From the NCBI RefSeq assembly GCF_900601905.1, contig NZ_UWFA01000505.1:124001-188000 (forward strand): a stretch of 64,000 bases of DNA, given 5' to 3'. The position numbers and the translations under genes were made by a program. This stretch comes from Pseudomonas viridiflava. GTDB lineage: Bacteria; Pseudomonadota; Gammaproteobacteria; Pseudomonadales; Pseudomonadaceae. Position 1 is the stretch's first letter. The number at the start of each line of letters is the position of its first letter. Positions 36,822 to 45,321 of the stretch are shown piece by piece. The notes under the pieces were generated by a model. It was not told the DNA's origin. It saw only the letters and a list, made by a program, of their open reading frames with translations, and did no database searches.

Positions 36822-37597
36822 GCCTCTCCCGGCGCCTGACCATGGGCCGCCGCAGTGCGGGCCTCCAGATCGCGCAACGCTGTCAATTCGGTATCACTGG
36901 GCTCGGCGGAGAACACCACATCTTCAGCAAAACGCACTGCCCAGCCGGTTGCAGCAATCACCTGCTCGCGGGTGACGCCGGGGTGCAGCGTGGTCACTAC
37001 GAATTCGTTGCTGCCCGCTTCCGGCTCCATGATGCACAAGTCAGTAATGATCCCCACCGGCCCGGCGCCCGGCAAACCCAGTCGCTTGCGTGAATCGCCT
37101 CCTTCGCCATGACCTACCGAGGTAATGAAGTCCAGCTTGTCGACAAACGCTCGCGCTGACTGCTTGAGAATAATCAGCACTTGTTTGGCGGAACCGGCAA
37201 TTTCCGGCGCGCCTCCAGCACCCGGCAAACGCACTTTGGGGTTGTTGTAATCGCCAACGACGGTGGTGTTGATATTGCCGAAGCGGTCGACCTGCGCGGC
37301 ACCGAGAAAGCCCACGTCCACGCGTCCGCCCTGCAACCAGTAGCGGAAGATTTCACTGGTGGAAACCACGGTATCGGCCGTTTCTGCCAGCTCACCGTCG
37401 CCAATCGAAAGAGGCAGAACGTTCGGCTTTGCGCCAATCGGACCGGATTCATAAATAAGCACTACGTCCGGCGATGAGGTAAGCCGGGCCAGGTTTGCCG
37501 CCTTGGATGGCAGGCCGATGCCGACAAAACACACAGCCCCGTTGCGCAAACGCCGAGCGGCGGCCACTGTCATCATTTCACTGGTGGTGTAGGTCAT
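36818..37597 (-). CDS. pcaJ: 3-oxoadipate CoA-transferase subunit B (PcaJ)
   Basis: This 259-residue beta subunit of a type I CoA-transferase carries the active-site glutamate region [13 protein letters not shown], then [21 protein letters not shown] and [12 protein letters not shown]. With the alpha subunit it moves CoA from succinyl-CoA to 3-oxoadipate. The ATG at 37597 overlaps the pcaI stop by one base, and its end overlaps pcaF by four. The subunits belong to the longer class (about 285 and 260 residues) rather than the roughly 230- and 213-residue PcaIJ of P. putida, so the assignment leans on context. Confidence 0.88.
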   Translation of the reverse strand: MTYTTSEMMTVAAARRLRNGAVCFVGIGLPSKAANLARLTSSPDVVLIYESGPIGAKPNVLPLSIGDGELAETADTVVSTSEIFRYWLQGGRVDVGFLGAAQVDRFGNINTTVVGDYNNPKVRLPGAGGAPEIAGSAKQVLIILKQSARAFVDKLDFITSVGHGEGGDSRKRLGLPGAGPVGIITDLCIMEPEAGSNEFVVTTLHPGVTREQVIAATGWAVRFAEDVVFSAEPSDTELTALRDLEARTAAAHGQAPGEA

Positions 37598-38454
37598 TAT
37601 TTTGCCTCCGTGGTGCTGGCAAGCTTGCGTTGGAACTCGCTGAAATCCGCCGTACCGTGGATGTACTCCTGGATCCACGCACTGAAACTTTCGCGGTCCC
37701 GGGCAATCGGGTCCCAGGCCTGGTAGAAACGGTTGTCGCGCTCGTAGTAGCCGTGGGCGTACGACGGATGCGCTCCGCCTGGAACATGGCAAACCGCGCT
37801 CAGGGCCCAGGTCGGCAACACGCAGGCATTCATGGGTGCGTTGAGGTGATCGACGATTTCTTCTACCGTGACGATGCAGCGTTTAGCGGCCAGTGCGGCC
37901 TCTTTCTGCACGCCGAGGATGCCCCACAGCAACACGTTGCCTTTGCGGTCGGCCTTCTGCGCATGAATCACGGTGACATCCGGGCTTACTGCCGGTACTG
38001 CCGCCAGCACTTCGCCAGTGAACGGGCAGGTCACGGTCTTGATCAGCGGGTTTACCTTGGGCAAGTCAGATCCGGCGTAGGCTCGCAATACGGCAAATGG
38101 CAGCCCGGACGCGCCTGCGACATAAGCATTGGCCAGGTCAGCGTGGCTGTGTTCTTCGATTTCCATCGCATGCGGCCATTGTTTCTCCACGGCATCACGC
38201 AAACGATGCAGTGAGCCGACACCCGGGTTACCGCCCCAGGAAAAGATCAGACGTTTGGCGCAACCGGCGCCGATCAGTTGGTCATAGATCAGATCCGGCG
38301 TCATACGCACCAGCGTCAGGTCTTTTTTGCCCTGACGAATGATTTCGTGGCCAGCAGCCGTGGGGATCAAATGGGTGAAGCCTTCCAGCGCAACGGTGTC
38401 GCCATCGTTGACTAATTGCTTCACGGCATCGCGTAGAGAAAGAATTTCAGCCAT
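37597..38454 (-). CDS. pcaI: 3-oxoadipate CoA-transferase subunit A (PcaI)
   Basis: This 285-residue alpha subunit of a CoA-transferase begins MAEILSLRDAVKQLVNDGDTVALEGF. It has the CoA-binding pattern of the family in RLIFSWGGNPGVGSLHRL and VIHAQKADRKGNVLLWG. It is the first gene of the pcaIJF run. A PcaR-type operator lies about 115 bases upstream. No clear ribosome site stronger than a weak GAG stretch was seen, but the start is fixed by alignment of the first motif. Confidence 0.88.
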   Translation of the reverse strand: MAEILSLRDAVKQLVNDGDTVALEGFTHLIPTAAGHEIIRQGKKDLTLVRMTPDLIYDQLIGAGCAKRLIFSWGGNPGVGSLHRLRDAVEKQWPHAMEIEEHSHADLANAYVAGASGLPFAVLRAYAGSDLPKVNPLIKTVTCPFTGEVLAAVPAVSPDVTVIHAQKADRKGNVLLWGILGVQKEAALAAKRCIVTVEEIVDHLNAPMNACVLPTWALSAVCHVPGGAHPSYAHGYYERDNRFYQAWDPIARDRESFSAWIQEYIHGTADFSEFQRKLASTTEAK

Positions 38455-38553
38455 GAGGTGCTCCCGAACTCAAATCGCATCCAATTAAACAGCGCAGATG
38501 AACTACGCTGGAATGGACCTGAGGTTATGCCGGGGCCAAAGGCCAGACAATCC

Positions 38554-38583
38554 GATAATCGATTATCCGTTCGTTAATCGCAC
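38554..38583. promoter_or_regulatory. PcaR operator upstream of pcaIJF
   Basis: GTTCGTTAATCGCAC at 38569-38583 differs at one position from GTTCGATAATCGCAC, the PcaR site I recall from P. putida. Next to it is the 14-base palindrome GATAATCGATTATC (38554-38567). Together they form a compact operator between pcaI and pcaR, suited to activation by PcaR with beta-ketoadipate. Confidence 0.75.
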
Positions 38584-38597
38584 AAATTAACCGAGCT

Positions 38598-39440
38598 TCA
38601 GGTGAACAGCTGAGTACTCAGATCACGGCTGGCATCGAGCATGATTGGCAGGAAGCGCTGCTCCAGCTCACTCCTGGCAACCCGTCCAGCGCTGGTACTG
38701 ACATTCAGTGCCGCCAGCACTTGGCCTGATGCGTCATAAACCGGCACGGCAATAGAGCGCAAACCCTGCTCCAGTTCCTGATCGACGATGCACCAGCCCT
38801 GTTGACGCACCTGCTGCAGACATTCAAGCAGGGCCTCCGGTGTACGGATGGTCCGGCTGGTCTTGGGTTGCAGGTCGACATGGTCGAGGTACTCGCGCAA
38901 CGTCACATCATCCAGCGCCGACAAGAGAATGCGGCCCATGGACGTGCAATATGCAGGCAGGCGTCCACCCACGGACAGATCCACCGAAATCAGCCGCTGA
39001 GTCGTTGCCGAACGGGCGATATACAGAATGTCGTCGCCTTCAAGCGTTGCCATGTTGCAGGCCTCATGCAGCTGGTCACTCATGCGGTCCAGATACGGCT
39101 GGGAGGAAACCGCCAACGGTGTGGACGACAAGTAGGCGTGACCCAGGGTCAGCACCTTGGGCAGCAGCGAATAAGTCCGCCCGTCGGTCGTCGCGTACCC
39201 CAGCTTGATCAGCGTCAGCAGGCAGCGACGCACAGCAGCACGGGGAATTTCCGTGCGGTGGCTGATCTGCGCGATGGTCAAGTGCCGCTTGCGCTCCTGA
39301 AAGGCATGAATCACCGCCAGGCCGCGTGCCAGCGATGTCATGAAATCCGGGTCACCGGTCAGCGCCTCGATACGCTTGGCAGGCGACGCCACGATGGGCG
39401 GAGCCAATGAAGCAAAAGAATTTCGTAGTTCATCATTCAT
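38598..39440 (-). CDS. pcaR: IclR-family regulator PcaR of the beta-ketoadipate pathway
   Basis: This 280-residue IclR-type regulator has an N-terminal helix-turn-helix (LTIAQISHRTEIPRAAVRRCLLTLIKLGYATTDG). The effector domain contains MATLEGDDILYIARSATTQRLISVDLSVGGRLPAYCTSMGRILLSAL and QGWCIVDQELEQGLRSIAVPV. The sequence strongly recalls PcaR/PcaU/PobR. GAGG lies eight bases before the ATG at 39440, which is preferred over the GTG at 39446. A perfect PcaR site upstream suggests autoregulation. Beta-ketoadipate should be the inducer. Confidence 0.92.
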   Translation of the reverse strand: MNDELRNSFASLAPPIVASPAKRIEALTGDPDFMTSLARGLAVIHAFQERKRHLTIAQISHRTEIPRAAVRRCLLTLIKLGYATTDGRTYSLLPKVLTLGHAYLSSTPLAVSSQPYLDRMSDQLHEACNMATLEGDDILYIARSATTQRLISVDLSVGGRLPAYCTSMGRILLSALDDVTLREYLDHVDLQPKTSRTIRTPEALLECLQQVRQQGWCIVDQELEQGLRSIAVPVYDASGQVLAALNVSTSAGRVARSELEQRFLPIMLDASRDLSTQLFT

Positions 39441-39522
39441 GGCCACTACCTCGGTAAAACCCTATCGGCCCATACGGACCGCTGCCTGCGCGCATTTTCA
39501 GTGCAACCCGACAAAACGCTTT

Positions 39523-39558
39523 GTGCGATTATCGAACGACTGGCCGATAATCGCAATT
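39523..39558. promoter_or_regulatory. PcaR operator upstream of pcaR
   Basis: The minus strand of 39523-39537 reads GTTCGATAATCGCAC, an exact match to the remembered PcaR box. A second core, CGATAATCGCAATT, follows at 39545-39558 on the plus strand, giving an inverted pair. This would let PcaR control its own gene and possibly the divergent RNA candidate. Confidence 0.8.
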
Positions 39559-39589
39559 GACCCATCACAAAGATACTTATACCTTTGCA

Positions 39590-39679
39590 GGGCCTTAAGT
39601 GGCTTCTTGGAAATACTGGTCAGGTACCCACGAGAAGTCCAAGGCCGGCCTTGCCCATGAAGCGAGGCCGTTTTTATTT
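39590..39679 (+). ncRNA. Candidate small RNA with long stem and terminator
   Basis: From 39590 a transcript would fold into a long stem: GGCCTT (39591-39596) with AAGGCC (39641-39646), then GGCTTCTTG (39601-39609) with CGAGAAGTC (39631-39639). A terminator follows: GGCCT (39647-39651) pairs with AGGCC (39665-39669), then GTTTTTATTT. A possible promoter has TTGACC (39557-39562) and TATACC (39578-39583), with a short 15-base spacer. No protein is encoded, and no gene follows for 600 bases. The folding is seen; expression is inferred. I do not recognise it as a known family. Confidence 0.4.
39647..39679 (+). terminator. Intrinsic terminator of the candidate RNA
   Basis: GGCCT / AGGCC with a 13-base loop is followed by GTTTTTATTT on the plus strand. 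No plus-strand gene ends nearby, so it implies an upstream non-coding transcript. Confidence 0.55.
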
Positions 39680-40292
39680 CTGCTTCCGCCTCTCATGCGG
39701 TTGCCCGCGGGTCGGCACAGCCTGCCGTTTGATCAAGCCGCCACGGCACTGAAACACACCGTCAACTATCCGGGAATTTGCCTGTCAGAATTCTGTCCAA
39801 GGCCGTCAATATTTTGCACCTGAAACTTCCCTTCATATGTTCCCCACGAAACTTCGGAACAGTCGTACAAGAAAAGTGCCTGTTTGGAATTCTTTCAGTT
39901 AGATGTCCCGTATATAGTTGACGTCGCCGAAGTTCTTGGAGATAGTGTCGATCACTTGGCTGGAATAAAGATTCGCAATGCCTGCCCTGCCCCGCCCAAC
40001 GGCGGCAGACGCATCTGGATTGATCCCTCGCAGCCGTTCGCCGTACCGTTATCCCGGCGAATGATTGCCCAGCCGAAGTAGCTATCGCACTTGCAACTCA
40101 AAAACGAATGTCGCTACGACAGTTACGTTTCTGGTGTCCGTAGCCGCGAGCAGCCAACCGTTCATGCGATGCTGCCTTCACACCACTGTTTGGCTCGTGG
40201 CTAAACATGCCGTTGATGGCAATGCTCATATGTGAACAGCGCAGCTGCTCAGTGATATCACCAGAGTTAAATTGACTTGATCAGGTAACACA

Positions 40293-40490
40293 GTGACTAA
40301 AGATGAACTGCGCGCAGAACTTGAGCGCCAGGAACAACGTTTCAAGGATGTATATGGTGGCGAAATCACCACCTACGCAGCTCAACCTGAGCCGGAACGC
40401 AAACCTTGGCGCAAAAAAGCCAGTCTTCTCGACCAGGCGTTCAAGCAAGAATTACAGAAAATGGAAAAAGACCTGAGCGAAGAAACATAA
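40293..40490 (+). CDS. Small charged hypothetical protein
   Basis: This 65-residue, highly charged and probably helical protein ([29 protein letters not shown]...[20 protein letters not shown]) starts at a GTG with a weak AGGT upstream. Composition and codon use look genuine. I think similar short proteins occur in other Pseudomonas, but I assign no function. It precedes the phosphate carrier by 245 bases. Confidence 0.6.
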   Translation: MTKDELRAELERQEQRFKDVYGGEITTYAAQPEPERKPWRKKASLLDQAFKQELQKMEKDLSEET

Positions 40491-40735
40491 TCAGTCCATT
40501 TTCAGACCGCGACTGACCTGCGCTTGCCTGCACTGCCATTTCAGGTCCGCTGGGCAGTGAGCCGGCGTGCGCCGACGCTCGGCGATGCGGGTAAAAGTCG
40601 CGCGTAAAACGGCTGATTCGGCGCTGACTTGCATGAAATCCCGATATTGAGTGACGACCAATCAGCGGCTGTCGCATCGATCTGTATTTTTTCTGTCATA
40701 ATCCCGCCCCCTTCAGACCGGGTCAGAAAACCTTC

Positions 40736-42208
40736 ATGATCGATTTATTCAGCGGACTAGATGCCTGGGTACTAATAAGCCTTCTGCTTGCCCTGGCATT
40801 CGTCCTCACCTTCGAGTTCATCAACGGCTTTCATGACACCGCGAACGCGGTGGCGACAGTCATTTATACCAAAGCAATGCCGCCTCATCTGGCCGTGTTC
40901 GCCTCAGGTATCTTCAATTTTCTCGGCGTTCTGCTGGGCGGTGTCGGCGTGGCTTATGCCATCGTGCACTTGTTGCCGGTGGAACTGTTGATCAATGTGA
41001 ACACCGGACACGGCCTGGCCATGGTGTTTTCGTTGCTCGCTGCGGCGATCACCTGGAACCTGGGCACCTGGTACTTTGGTATCCCGGCCTCCAGCTCACA
41101 TACGCTGATCGGTTCGATCCTCGGTGTCGGCCTGGCGAACGCGTTGATCAATGACATTCCCTTGTCAGACGGCGTGAACTGGCAAAAGGCGATTGATATC
41201 GGCGCCTCGCTGGTGTTCTCGCCGCTGGCAGGTTTCCTGGTCGCTGCGCTGGTGCTGATCGGTCTCAAATGGTGGCGTCCGCTGTCGAAAATGCACAAGA
41301 CGCCTGAACAGCGTCGCAAGCTGGACGACAAGAAGCACCCGCCGTTCTGGAACCGTCTGGTGCTGGTGATTTCCGCTATGGCGGTCAGCTTTGTTCACGG
41401 CTCCAACGATGGTCAGAAAGGCATCGGCTTGATCATGCTGGTTCTGATCGGCATCGTGCCGAGCCAGTTCGTACTGGACTTGAACAGCACCACCTATCAG
41501 ATCGAACGCACCAAGGACGCCACGCTGCACCTGAGTCAGTTCTATCAGCGCAATAACAGCACGCTGGGCGAGTTCCTGGCGCTGGGCAAAGCGGAAAAAG
41601 GCGACCTGCCGGAAAGCTCCAGCTGTAATCCTGAGCAGACCGAGCCGACCATTGCAGCGCTGCTCGACAACCTGAACGGGGTTGCCGATTACCACTCTCT
41701 GCCCGCTGAACGCCGCATTGAAGTGCGTCGTTATCTGCTGTGCCTAGATGACACCGCCCGCAAGGTCGCCAAGCTGCCAAACTTGGGCGCACGTGAAAAA
41801 TCCGACCTGGAAAAACTGCGCAAAGACCTGACGGCGACCACTGAGTACGCACCGTTCTGGGTGATTCTGGCGGTCGCGCTGGCGCTGGGTATCGGCACCA
41901 TGGTCGGCTGGAAGCGCGTGGTACTGACCATCGGCGAGAAGATCGGCAAACAGGGCATGACGTACGCACAAGGCATGTCGGCACAGATCACCACCGCGTG
42001 TGCGATTGCTGCAGCGAACATCTTCAGCCTGCCGGTCTCCACGACGCACATTCTGTCGTCCGGTGTTGCGGGCACCATGGTTGCCAACAAAAGCGGCCTG
42101 CAAGGCGGCACCGTGCGTACCATCCTGCTGGCGTGGGTCCTGACCCTGCCAGCGACGGTCGCGCTGTCGGCCGGGTTGTTCTGGCTGGCCTCCAAAGCGT
42201 TGAGCTGA
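40736..42208 (+). CDS. pitA: Low-affinity inorganic phosphate transporter, Pit family
   Basis: This 490-residue Pit (PF01384) carrier has the two signature repeats FEFINGFHDTANAVATVIYTKAM near residue 26 and VSFVHGSNDGQKGIGLIMLVLIG near 218. A matching late motif is IFSLPVSTTHILSSGVAGTM. About ten membrane segments surround a hydrophilic central loop of some 130 residues (about 255-380), as in E. coli PitA (499 residues). It imports phosphate as a neutral metal-phosphate complex with protons. It is monocistronic and followed by REP elements. Confidence 0.92.
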   Translation: MIDLFSGLDAWVLISLLLALAFVLTFEFINGFHDTANAVATVIYTKAMPPHLAVFASGIFNFLGVLLGGVGVAYAIVHLLPVELLINVNTGHGLAMVFSLLAAAITWNLGTWYFGIPASSSHTLIGSILGVGLANALINDIPLSDGVNWQKAIDIGASLVFSPLAGFLVAALVLIGLKWWRPLSKMHKTPEQRRKLDDKKHPPFWNRLVLVISAMAVSFVHGSNDGQKGIGLIMLVLIGIVPSQFVLDLNSTTYQIERTKDATLHLSQFYQRNNSTLGEFLALGKAEKGDLPESSSCNPEQTEPTIAALLDNLNGVADYHSLPAERRIEVRRYLLCLDDTARKVAKLPNLGAREKSDLEKLRKDLTATTEYAPFWVILAVALALGIGTMVGWKRVVLTIGEKIGKQGMTYAQGMSAQITTACAIAAANIFSLPVSTTHILSSGVAGTMVANKSGLQGGTVRTILLAWVLTLPATVALSAGLFWLASKALS

Positions 42209-42230
42209 TTGAAAACCGCGATGCCACAAG

Positions 42231-42345
42231 TTGCTCCTACGGGTATGCGCATCCCCTCGTAGGAGCGGCTTTAGCCGCGAGCGAGATCCAACCGGATAAA
42301 ACTTCAAGGAATGCCCCGGCCCTTCGCGGCTGAAGCCGTTCCTAG
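42231..42345. repeat. REP elements after the phosphate carrier
   Basis: A partial arm (GCTCCTACGGG, about 42231-42243) is followed by a full unit CCTCGTAGGAGCGGCTTTAG (from 42255) and an inverted unit CTTCGCGGCTGAAGCCGTTC (from 42322). They fill the gap between the convergent pitA and HerA-like genes. Confidence 0.8.
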
Positions 42346-42376
42346 AAGACCCTATCTGCTGCGCAGATAATGGCAT

Positions 42377-43867
42377 CTACCTGCGCTTCTTGCCCCCTCC
42401 CAGCAACGACCCCATCAACCCTCGCACCAACTGCCGTCCCAGCTGATTGGCAGCCTGTCGCGCTGCGTTTTTCATGGCTTGCCCTGCTATGCCACCGAGA
42501 AATCCACCCGCCATGTCACTGAAGCTCTGCTGTTCTTCCTCGGTTTTTTTCGGCAAGTCGGCCGAATCCGGCGTGGCGACTTTGCGGGCAATCAGCATTT
42601 CGTACGCTGATTCACGATCGATCGGCTTGTCGTAGCGTCCAGCCAATGGCGAGCGTGCAATCAGGCTGGCGCGCTCGGCCTCGCTCAACGGCCCGATCCG
42701 CGATTGTGGCGGCGCAATCAGCACCTGCTGAACCATCGCCGGCGTGCCTTTGTCCTGCAAGGTACCCACCAACGCCTCGCCAATCCCCAGCTGGGTAAGC
42801 ACTTCCAGCGTATTGATGTCGGGATTCGGCCGGAAGCCATCAGCCACGGCCCGTAGCGATTTCTGCTCCTTGGCGGTAAACGCGCGCAGTCCGTGCTGAA
42901 TCCGCAGCCCGAGCTGGGCCAACACGTCATCAGGCAGGTCACCAGGAGACTGAGTGACGAAATACACTCCCACGCCCTTGGAGCGGATCAAGCGTACCAC
43001 CTGTTCGAGCCGTTCCTGCAGCGCCTTGGGCGTGTCCGCAAACAGCAAATGCGCTTCGTCGAAAAACAACGCCAGCAATGGCTTGTCAGCATCGCCCCGC
43101 TCCGGCAATTGCTCGAACAGCTCGGCGAGCAGCCACAGCAGGAAAGTCGCGTAGACCTTGGGCGCTTCGTGCACCAGACGGCTGGCATCGAGCAGGTGAA
43201 TACGGCCGCGTCCGTCGCTGGCCGGCTCAAGAAGGTCCTCCAGTTGCAGCGCTGGCTCACCGAACAAGGCTTCGGCGCCCTGCTGCTCAAGGATCGCCAG
43301 ACGCCGCTGCAGCGCCTGGCTGGAACCGGTGGTCATCAGCGAGCTGTCTTCGCCCAGCAACTGCGGGTTGTCACGCAGATGATTGAGCAAGGCCTTGAGG
43401 TCTTTGATGTCGAGCAATAGCAAACCTTCCCGGTCGGCGACCTTAAACGCGGCATACAGCGCGGCCTGCTGGCTGTCGGTCAACTCCAAGAGGCTGCCCA
43501 GCAGCAGGGGGCCCATTTCACTCAGGGTTGTACGCAATGGATGACCGGTCTTGCCTTGTATATCCCACAACGTCACGGGATAAGCCTGCGGCCTGTGATT
43601 GAGCCATGGCATGCCCGCAATGCGCTCGGCGATCTTGCCTTGCGGGTCGCCCGCCGCACCGAGGCCGCACAGATCACCTTTGATGTCCGCAGCGAACACG
43701 GCCACGCCTGCATCGCTGAACGCTTCTGCCAGACGCTGCAAGGTCACGGTTTTACCGGTGCCGGTCGCCCCCGCAACGAGCCCGTGCCGGTTACCCAGGC
43801 GCAGCGCTTGTGAAACGGCCAGTCCATCAGGACCGGAACCCAGAACGATAGTGTGCGAATCGGGCAT
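42377..43867 (-). CDS. HerA-like ATPase/helicase (DUF853, YjgR type)
   Basis: This 496-residue P-loop ATPase of the FtsK/HerA superfamily has Walker A GATGTGKT at 33-40 and Walker B in LLALFFDEAHLLF. An arginine-finger region IRSKGVGVYFVTQSPGDLPDDVLAQLGLRIQHGLRAFTAKEQK follows. The C-terminus is basic and glycine-rich (GSLLGGGKKRR). The length and layout match the DUF853 proteins such as E. coli YjgR (about 500), whose role is unknown. It lacks the N-terminal HAS barrel of true HerA and no NurA nuclease is adjacent, so a role in end resection is not supported here. Confidence 0.88.
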   Translation of the reverse strand: MPDSHTIVLGSGPDGLAVSQALRLGNRHGLVAGATGTGKTVTLQRLAEAFSDAGVAVFAADIKGDLCGLGAAGDPQGKIAERIAGMPWLNHRPQAYPVTLWDIQGKTGHPLRTTLSEMGPLLLGSLLELTDSQQAALYAAFKVADREGLLLLDIKDLKALLNHLRDNPQLLGEDSSLMTTGSSQALQRRLAILEQQGAEALFGEPALQLEDLLEPASDGRGRIHLLDASRLVHEAPKVYATFLLWLLAELFEQLPERGDADKPLLALFFDEAHLLFADTPKALQERLEQVVRLIRSKGVGVYFVTQSPGDLPDDVLAQLGLRIQHGLRAFTAKEQKSLRAVADGFRPNPDINTLEVLTQLGIGEALVGTLQDKGTPAMVQQVLIAPPQSRIGPLSEAERASLIARSPLAGRYDKPIDRESAYEMLIARKVATPDSADLPKKTEEEQQSFSDMAGGFLGGIAGQAMKNAARQAANQLGRQLVRGLMGSLLGGGKKRR

Positions 43868-44208
43868 TTCTTCACCTGTTGATTGCGTAGGCAGGGGTGC
43901 GATGCAACCCAGTATTACTCAGTTTGGACCGTGCCGAGAGGTGGCGTGGGTGTCTGAACCTCAGATTCGCGATAACCAGGCCGTCGGCTATTGCCAGAAC
44001 CCTCAGTACCCAGATCACTGTGCACCCGCCGCCGGTCCGATACGCGGCGATCCGCGCCGGGTTGCGAGCAGTCTTTGCTGCGCAATCATGGCTTGAACCG
44101 TCGTTTTGCACCCGCAAAGACTACTGCCCCGGGGCGGCTGATCCGGCGAACATCTATTCTAGGCAGAGGTCAACGTTAAGGAGTCGAGCCACTCAAGGAG
44201 TGTTCATT
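43868..44208. other. Divergent intergenic region with no recognised element
   Basis: These 341 bases separate the HerA-like gene from the glycosyltransferase operon. Apart from the ribosome site AAGGAG at 44195-44200 I find no clear promoter, repeat or gene. The in-frame extension of the glycosyltransferase frame back to 43897 lacks a ribosome site and does not resemble a glycosyltransferase N-terminus. Confidence 0.5.
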
Positions 44209-45321
44209 GTGCATATCGCCGACATGACCATGTTCTACGCCCCGGCCAGCGGCGGCGTGCGCACTTACCTCGACGCCAAGCATCGACGACTGGGCCTCTA
44301 CCCGGACGTTCGGCACAGCCTGCTGATCCCGGGCGCCAACCGCAGCCACACAGATGGCATCTACAAAGTTCCCGCCACGCCAGTGCCGTTTGGCAACGGC
44401 TATCGGTTTCCACTGCGCCTGGCACCCTGGCGCAACACATTGCGCGCTCTGCAGCCGGACCTGATCGAGGTCGGCGACCCTTACCTGACAGCCTGGGCGG
44501 CGCTCGATGCGCGACGCCATCTGGACGTTCCGGTCATTGGCTTCTATCACTCTGACTTGCCATTGCTGGTGAGCAATCGCGTTGGCAGCTGGCTGGGCAC
44601 TAACGTCGAAGCCTACATCCGAAAACTCTACGGCAACTTTGATCGTGTACTGGCCCCCAGTAGCATCATGGCCCACAAGCTGACCGGGCTCGGGGTCAGA
44701 AACGTCCACGTGCAGCCGCTGGGCGTTGACCTGATCACATTCACCCCTGCGGTGCGCGATGCCTGCCTCAGGACACAGCTGGGGCTGAGCCCGGATACCC
44801 GGCTGCTGATTTTTGCCGGGCGCGGCTCCCGGGAAAAGAACCTGCCGGTGCTGCTTGATTGCATGAAGCGGCTCGGCAGCGGGTTTCATCTGCTTTTGGT
44901 GGGCTCGCACATGCCAACTCAGGTTCCGGACAACGTCACGGTCATCGGGCACTTCTGCCCGGCAAGCGAACTCGCCAGGATGCTCGCCAGCGCCGACGCC
45001 CTGGTGCACGCAGGCGATCAGGAAACGTTCGGCCTGGTCGTCCTGGAAGCCATGGCCTGCGGGATTCCAGTTGTTGCGGTTGCGGCCGGAGCGTTCCGGG
45101 AAATCATCCCCCGGGAATGCGGCCTGCTGTGCGATCCAGGGAGCGCCCCGGCCATGGCGGACGCCGTGCATGAATTGTTCCGGCAAGCGCCAGCCGACAA
45201 AGGCCATCTGGCTCGGCGCTACGTGGAAAGCCGCTACTCATGGGACAGCGTGGTCGCCGGCCTGCTGGAGCATTATCGGGCGGTCCTGGGCCAGACGCTG
45301 CCGGTACGGGCCCATGCCTGA
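44209..45321 (+). CDS. GT4-type glycosyltransferase (GT-B fold)
   Basis: This 370-residue glycosyltransferase has an N-terminal Rossmann half beginning HIADMTMFYAPASGGVRTYL, the glycine-rich acceptor loop of GT4 enzymes. The donor-binding half contains LLIFAGRGSREKNLPVLLDCM, VIGHFCPASELARMLASADALVHAGDQETFGLVVLEAMACGIPVVAV and the EX7E-type glutamates in HAGDQETFGLVVLE. The start is GTG at 44209 with AAGGAG eight bases upstream. The last eight bases overlap a DUF2334 deacetylase and a flippase-like gene follows. The enzyme resembles lipid mannosyltransferases, so the product may be a glycolipid. Confidence 0.85.
   Translation: MHIADMTMFYAPASGGVRTYLDAKHRRLGLYPDVRHSLLIPGANRSHTDGIYKVPATPVPFGNGYRFPLRLAPWRNTLRALQPDLIEVGDPYLTAWAALDARRHLDVPVIGFYHSDLPLLVSNRVGSWLGTNVEAYIRKLYGNFDRVLAPSSIMAHKLTGLGVRNVHVQPLGVDLITFTPAVRDACLRTQLGLSPDTRLLIFAGRGSREKNLPVLLDCMKRLGSGFHLLLVGSHMPTQVPDNVTVIGHFCPASELARMLASADALVHAGDQETFGLVVLEAMACGIPVVAVAAGAFREIIPRECGLLCDPGSAPAMADAVHELFRQAPADKGHLARRYVESRYSWDSVVAGLLEHYRAVLGQTLPVRAHA

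Larger units (their letters stand above)
39441..40292. other. Gene-free region between pcaR and the small basic protein
   Basis: These 852 bases hold the pcaR promoter and operator (about 39523-39558) and a candidate structured RNA with terminator (39590-39679). After about 39700 I see only mixed sequence of lower G+C with no convincing gene, promoter or repeat. Short open frames at 39599-39823 and 39884-40081 have no ribosome site or recognisable protein features. Confidence 0.5.

Noticed and set aside
39599-40081. Short open frames after pcaR
   Set aside because: They lack ribosome sites and protein-like composition, and one overlaps the candidate RNA terminator.
42377-43867. HerA-NurA DNA-repair or defence pair
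   Set aside because: No NurA or other nuclease lies next to the HerA-like gene, and it matches the stand-alone DUF853 type. It is not evidence for a defence island.
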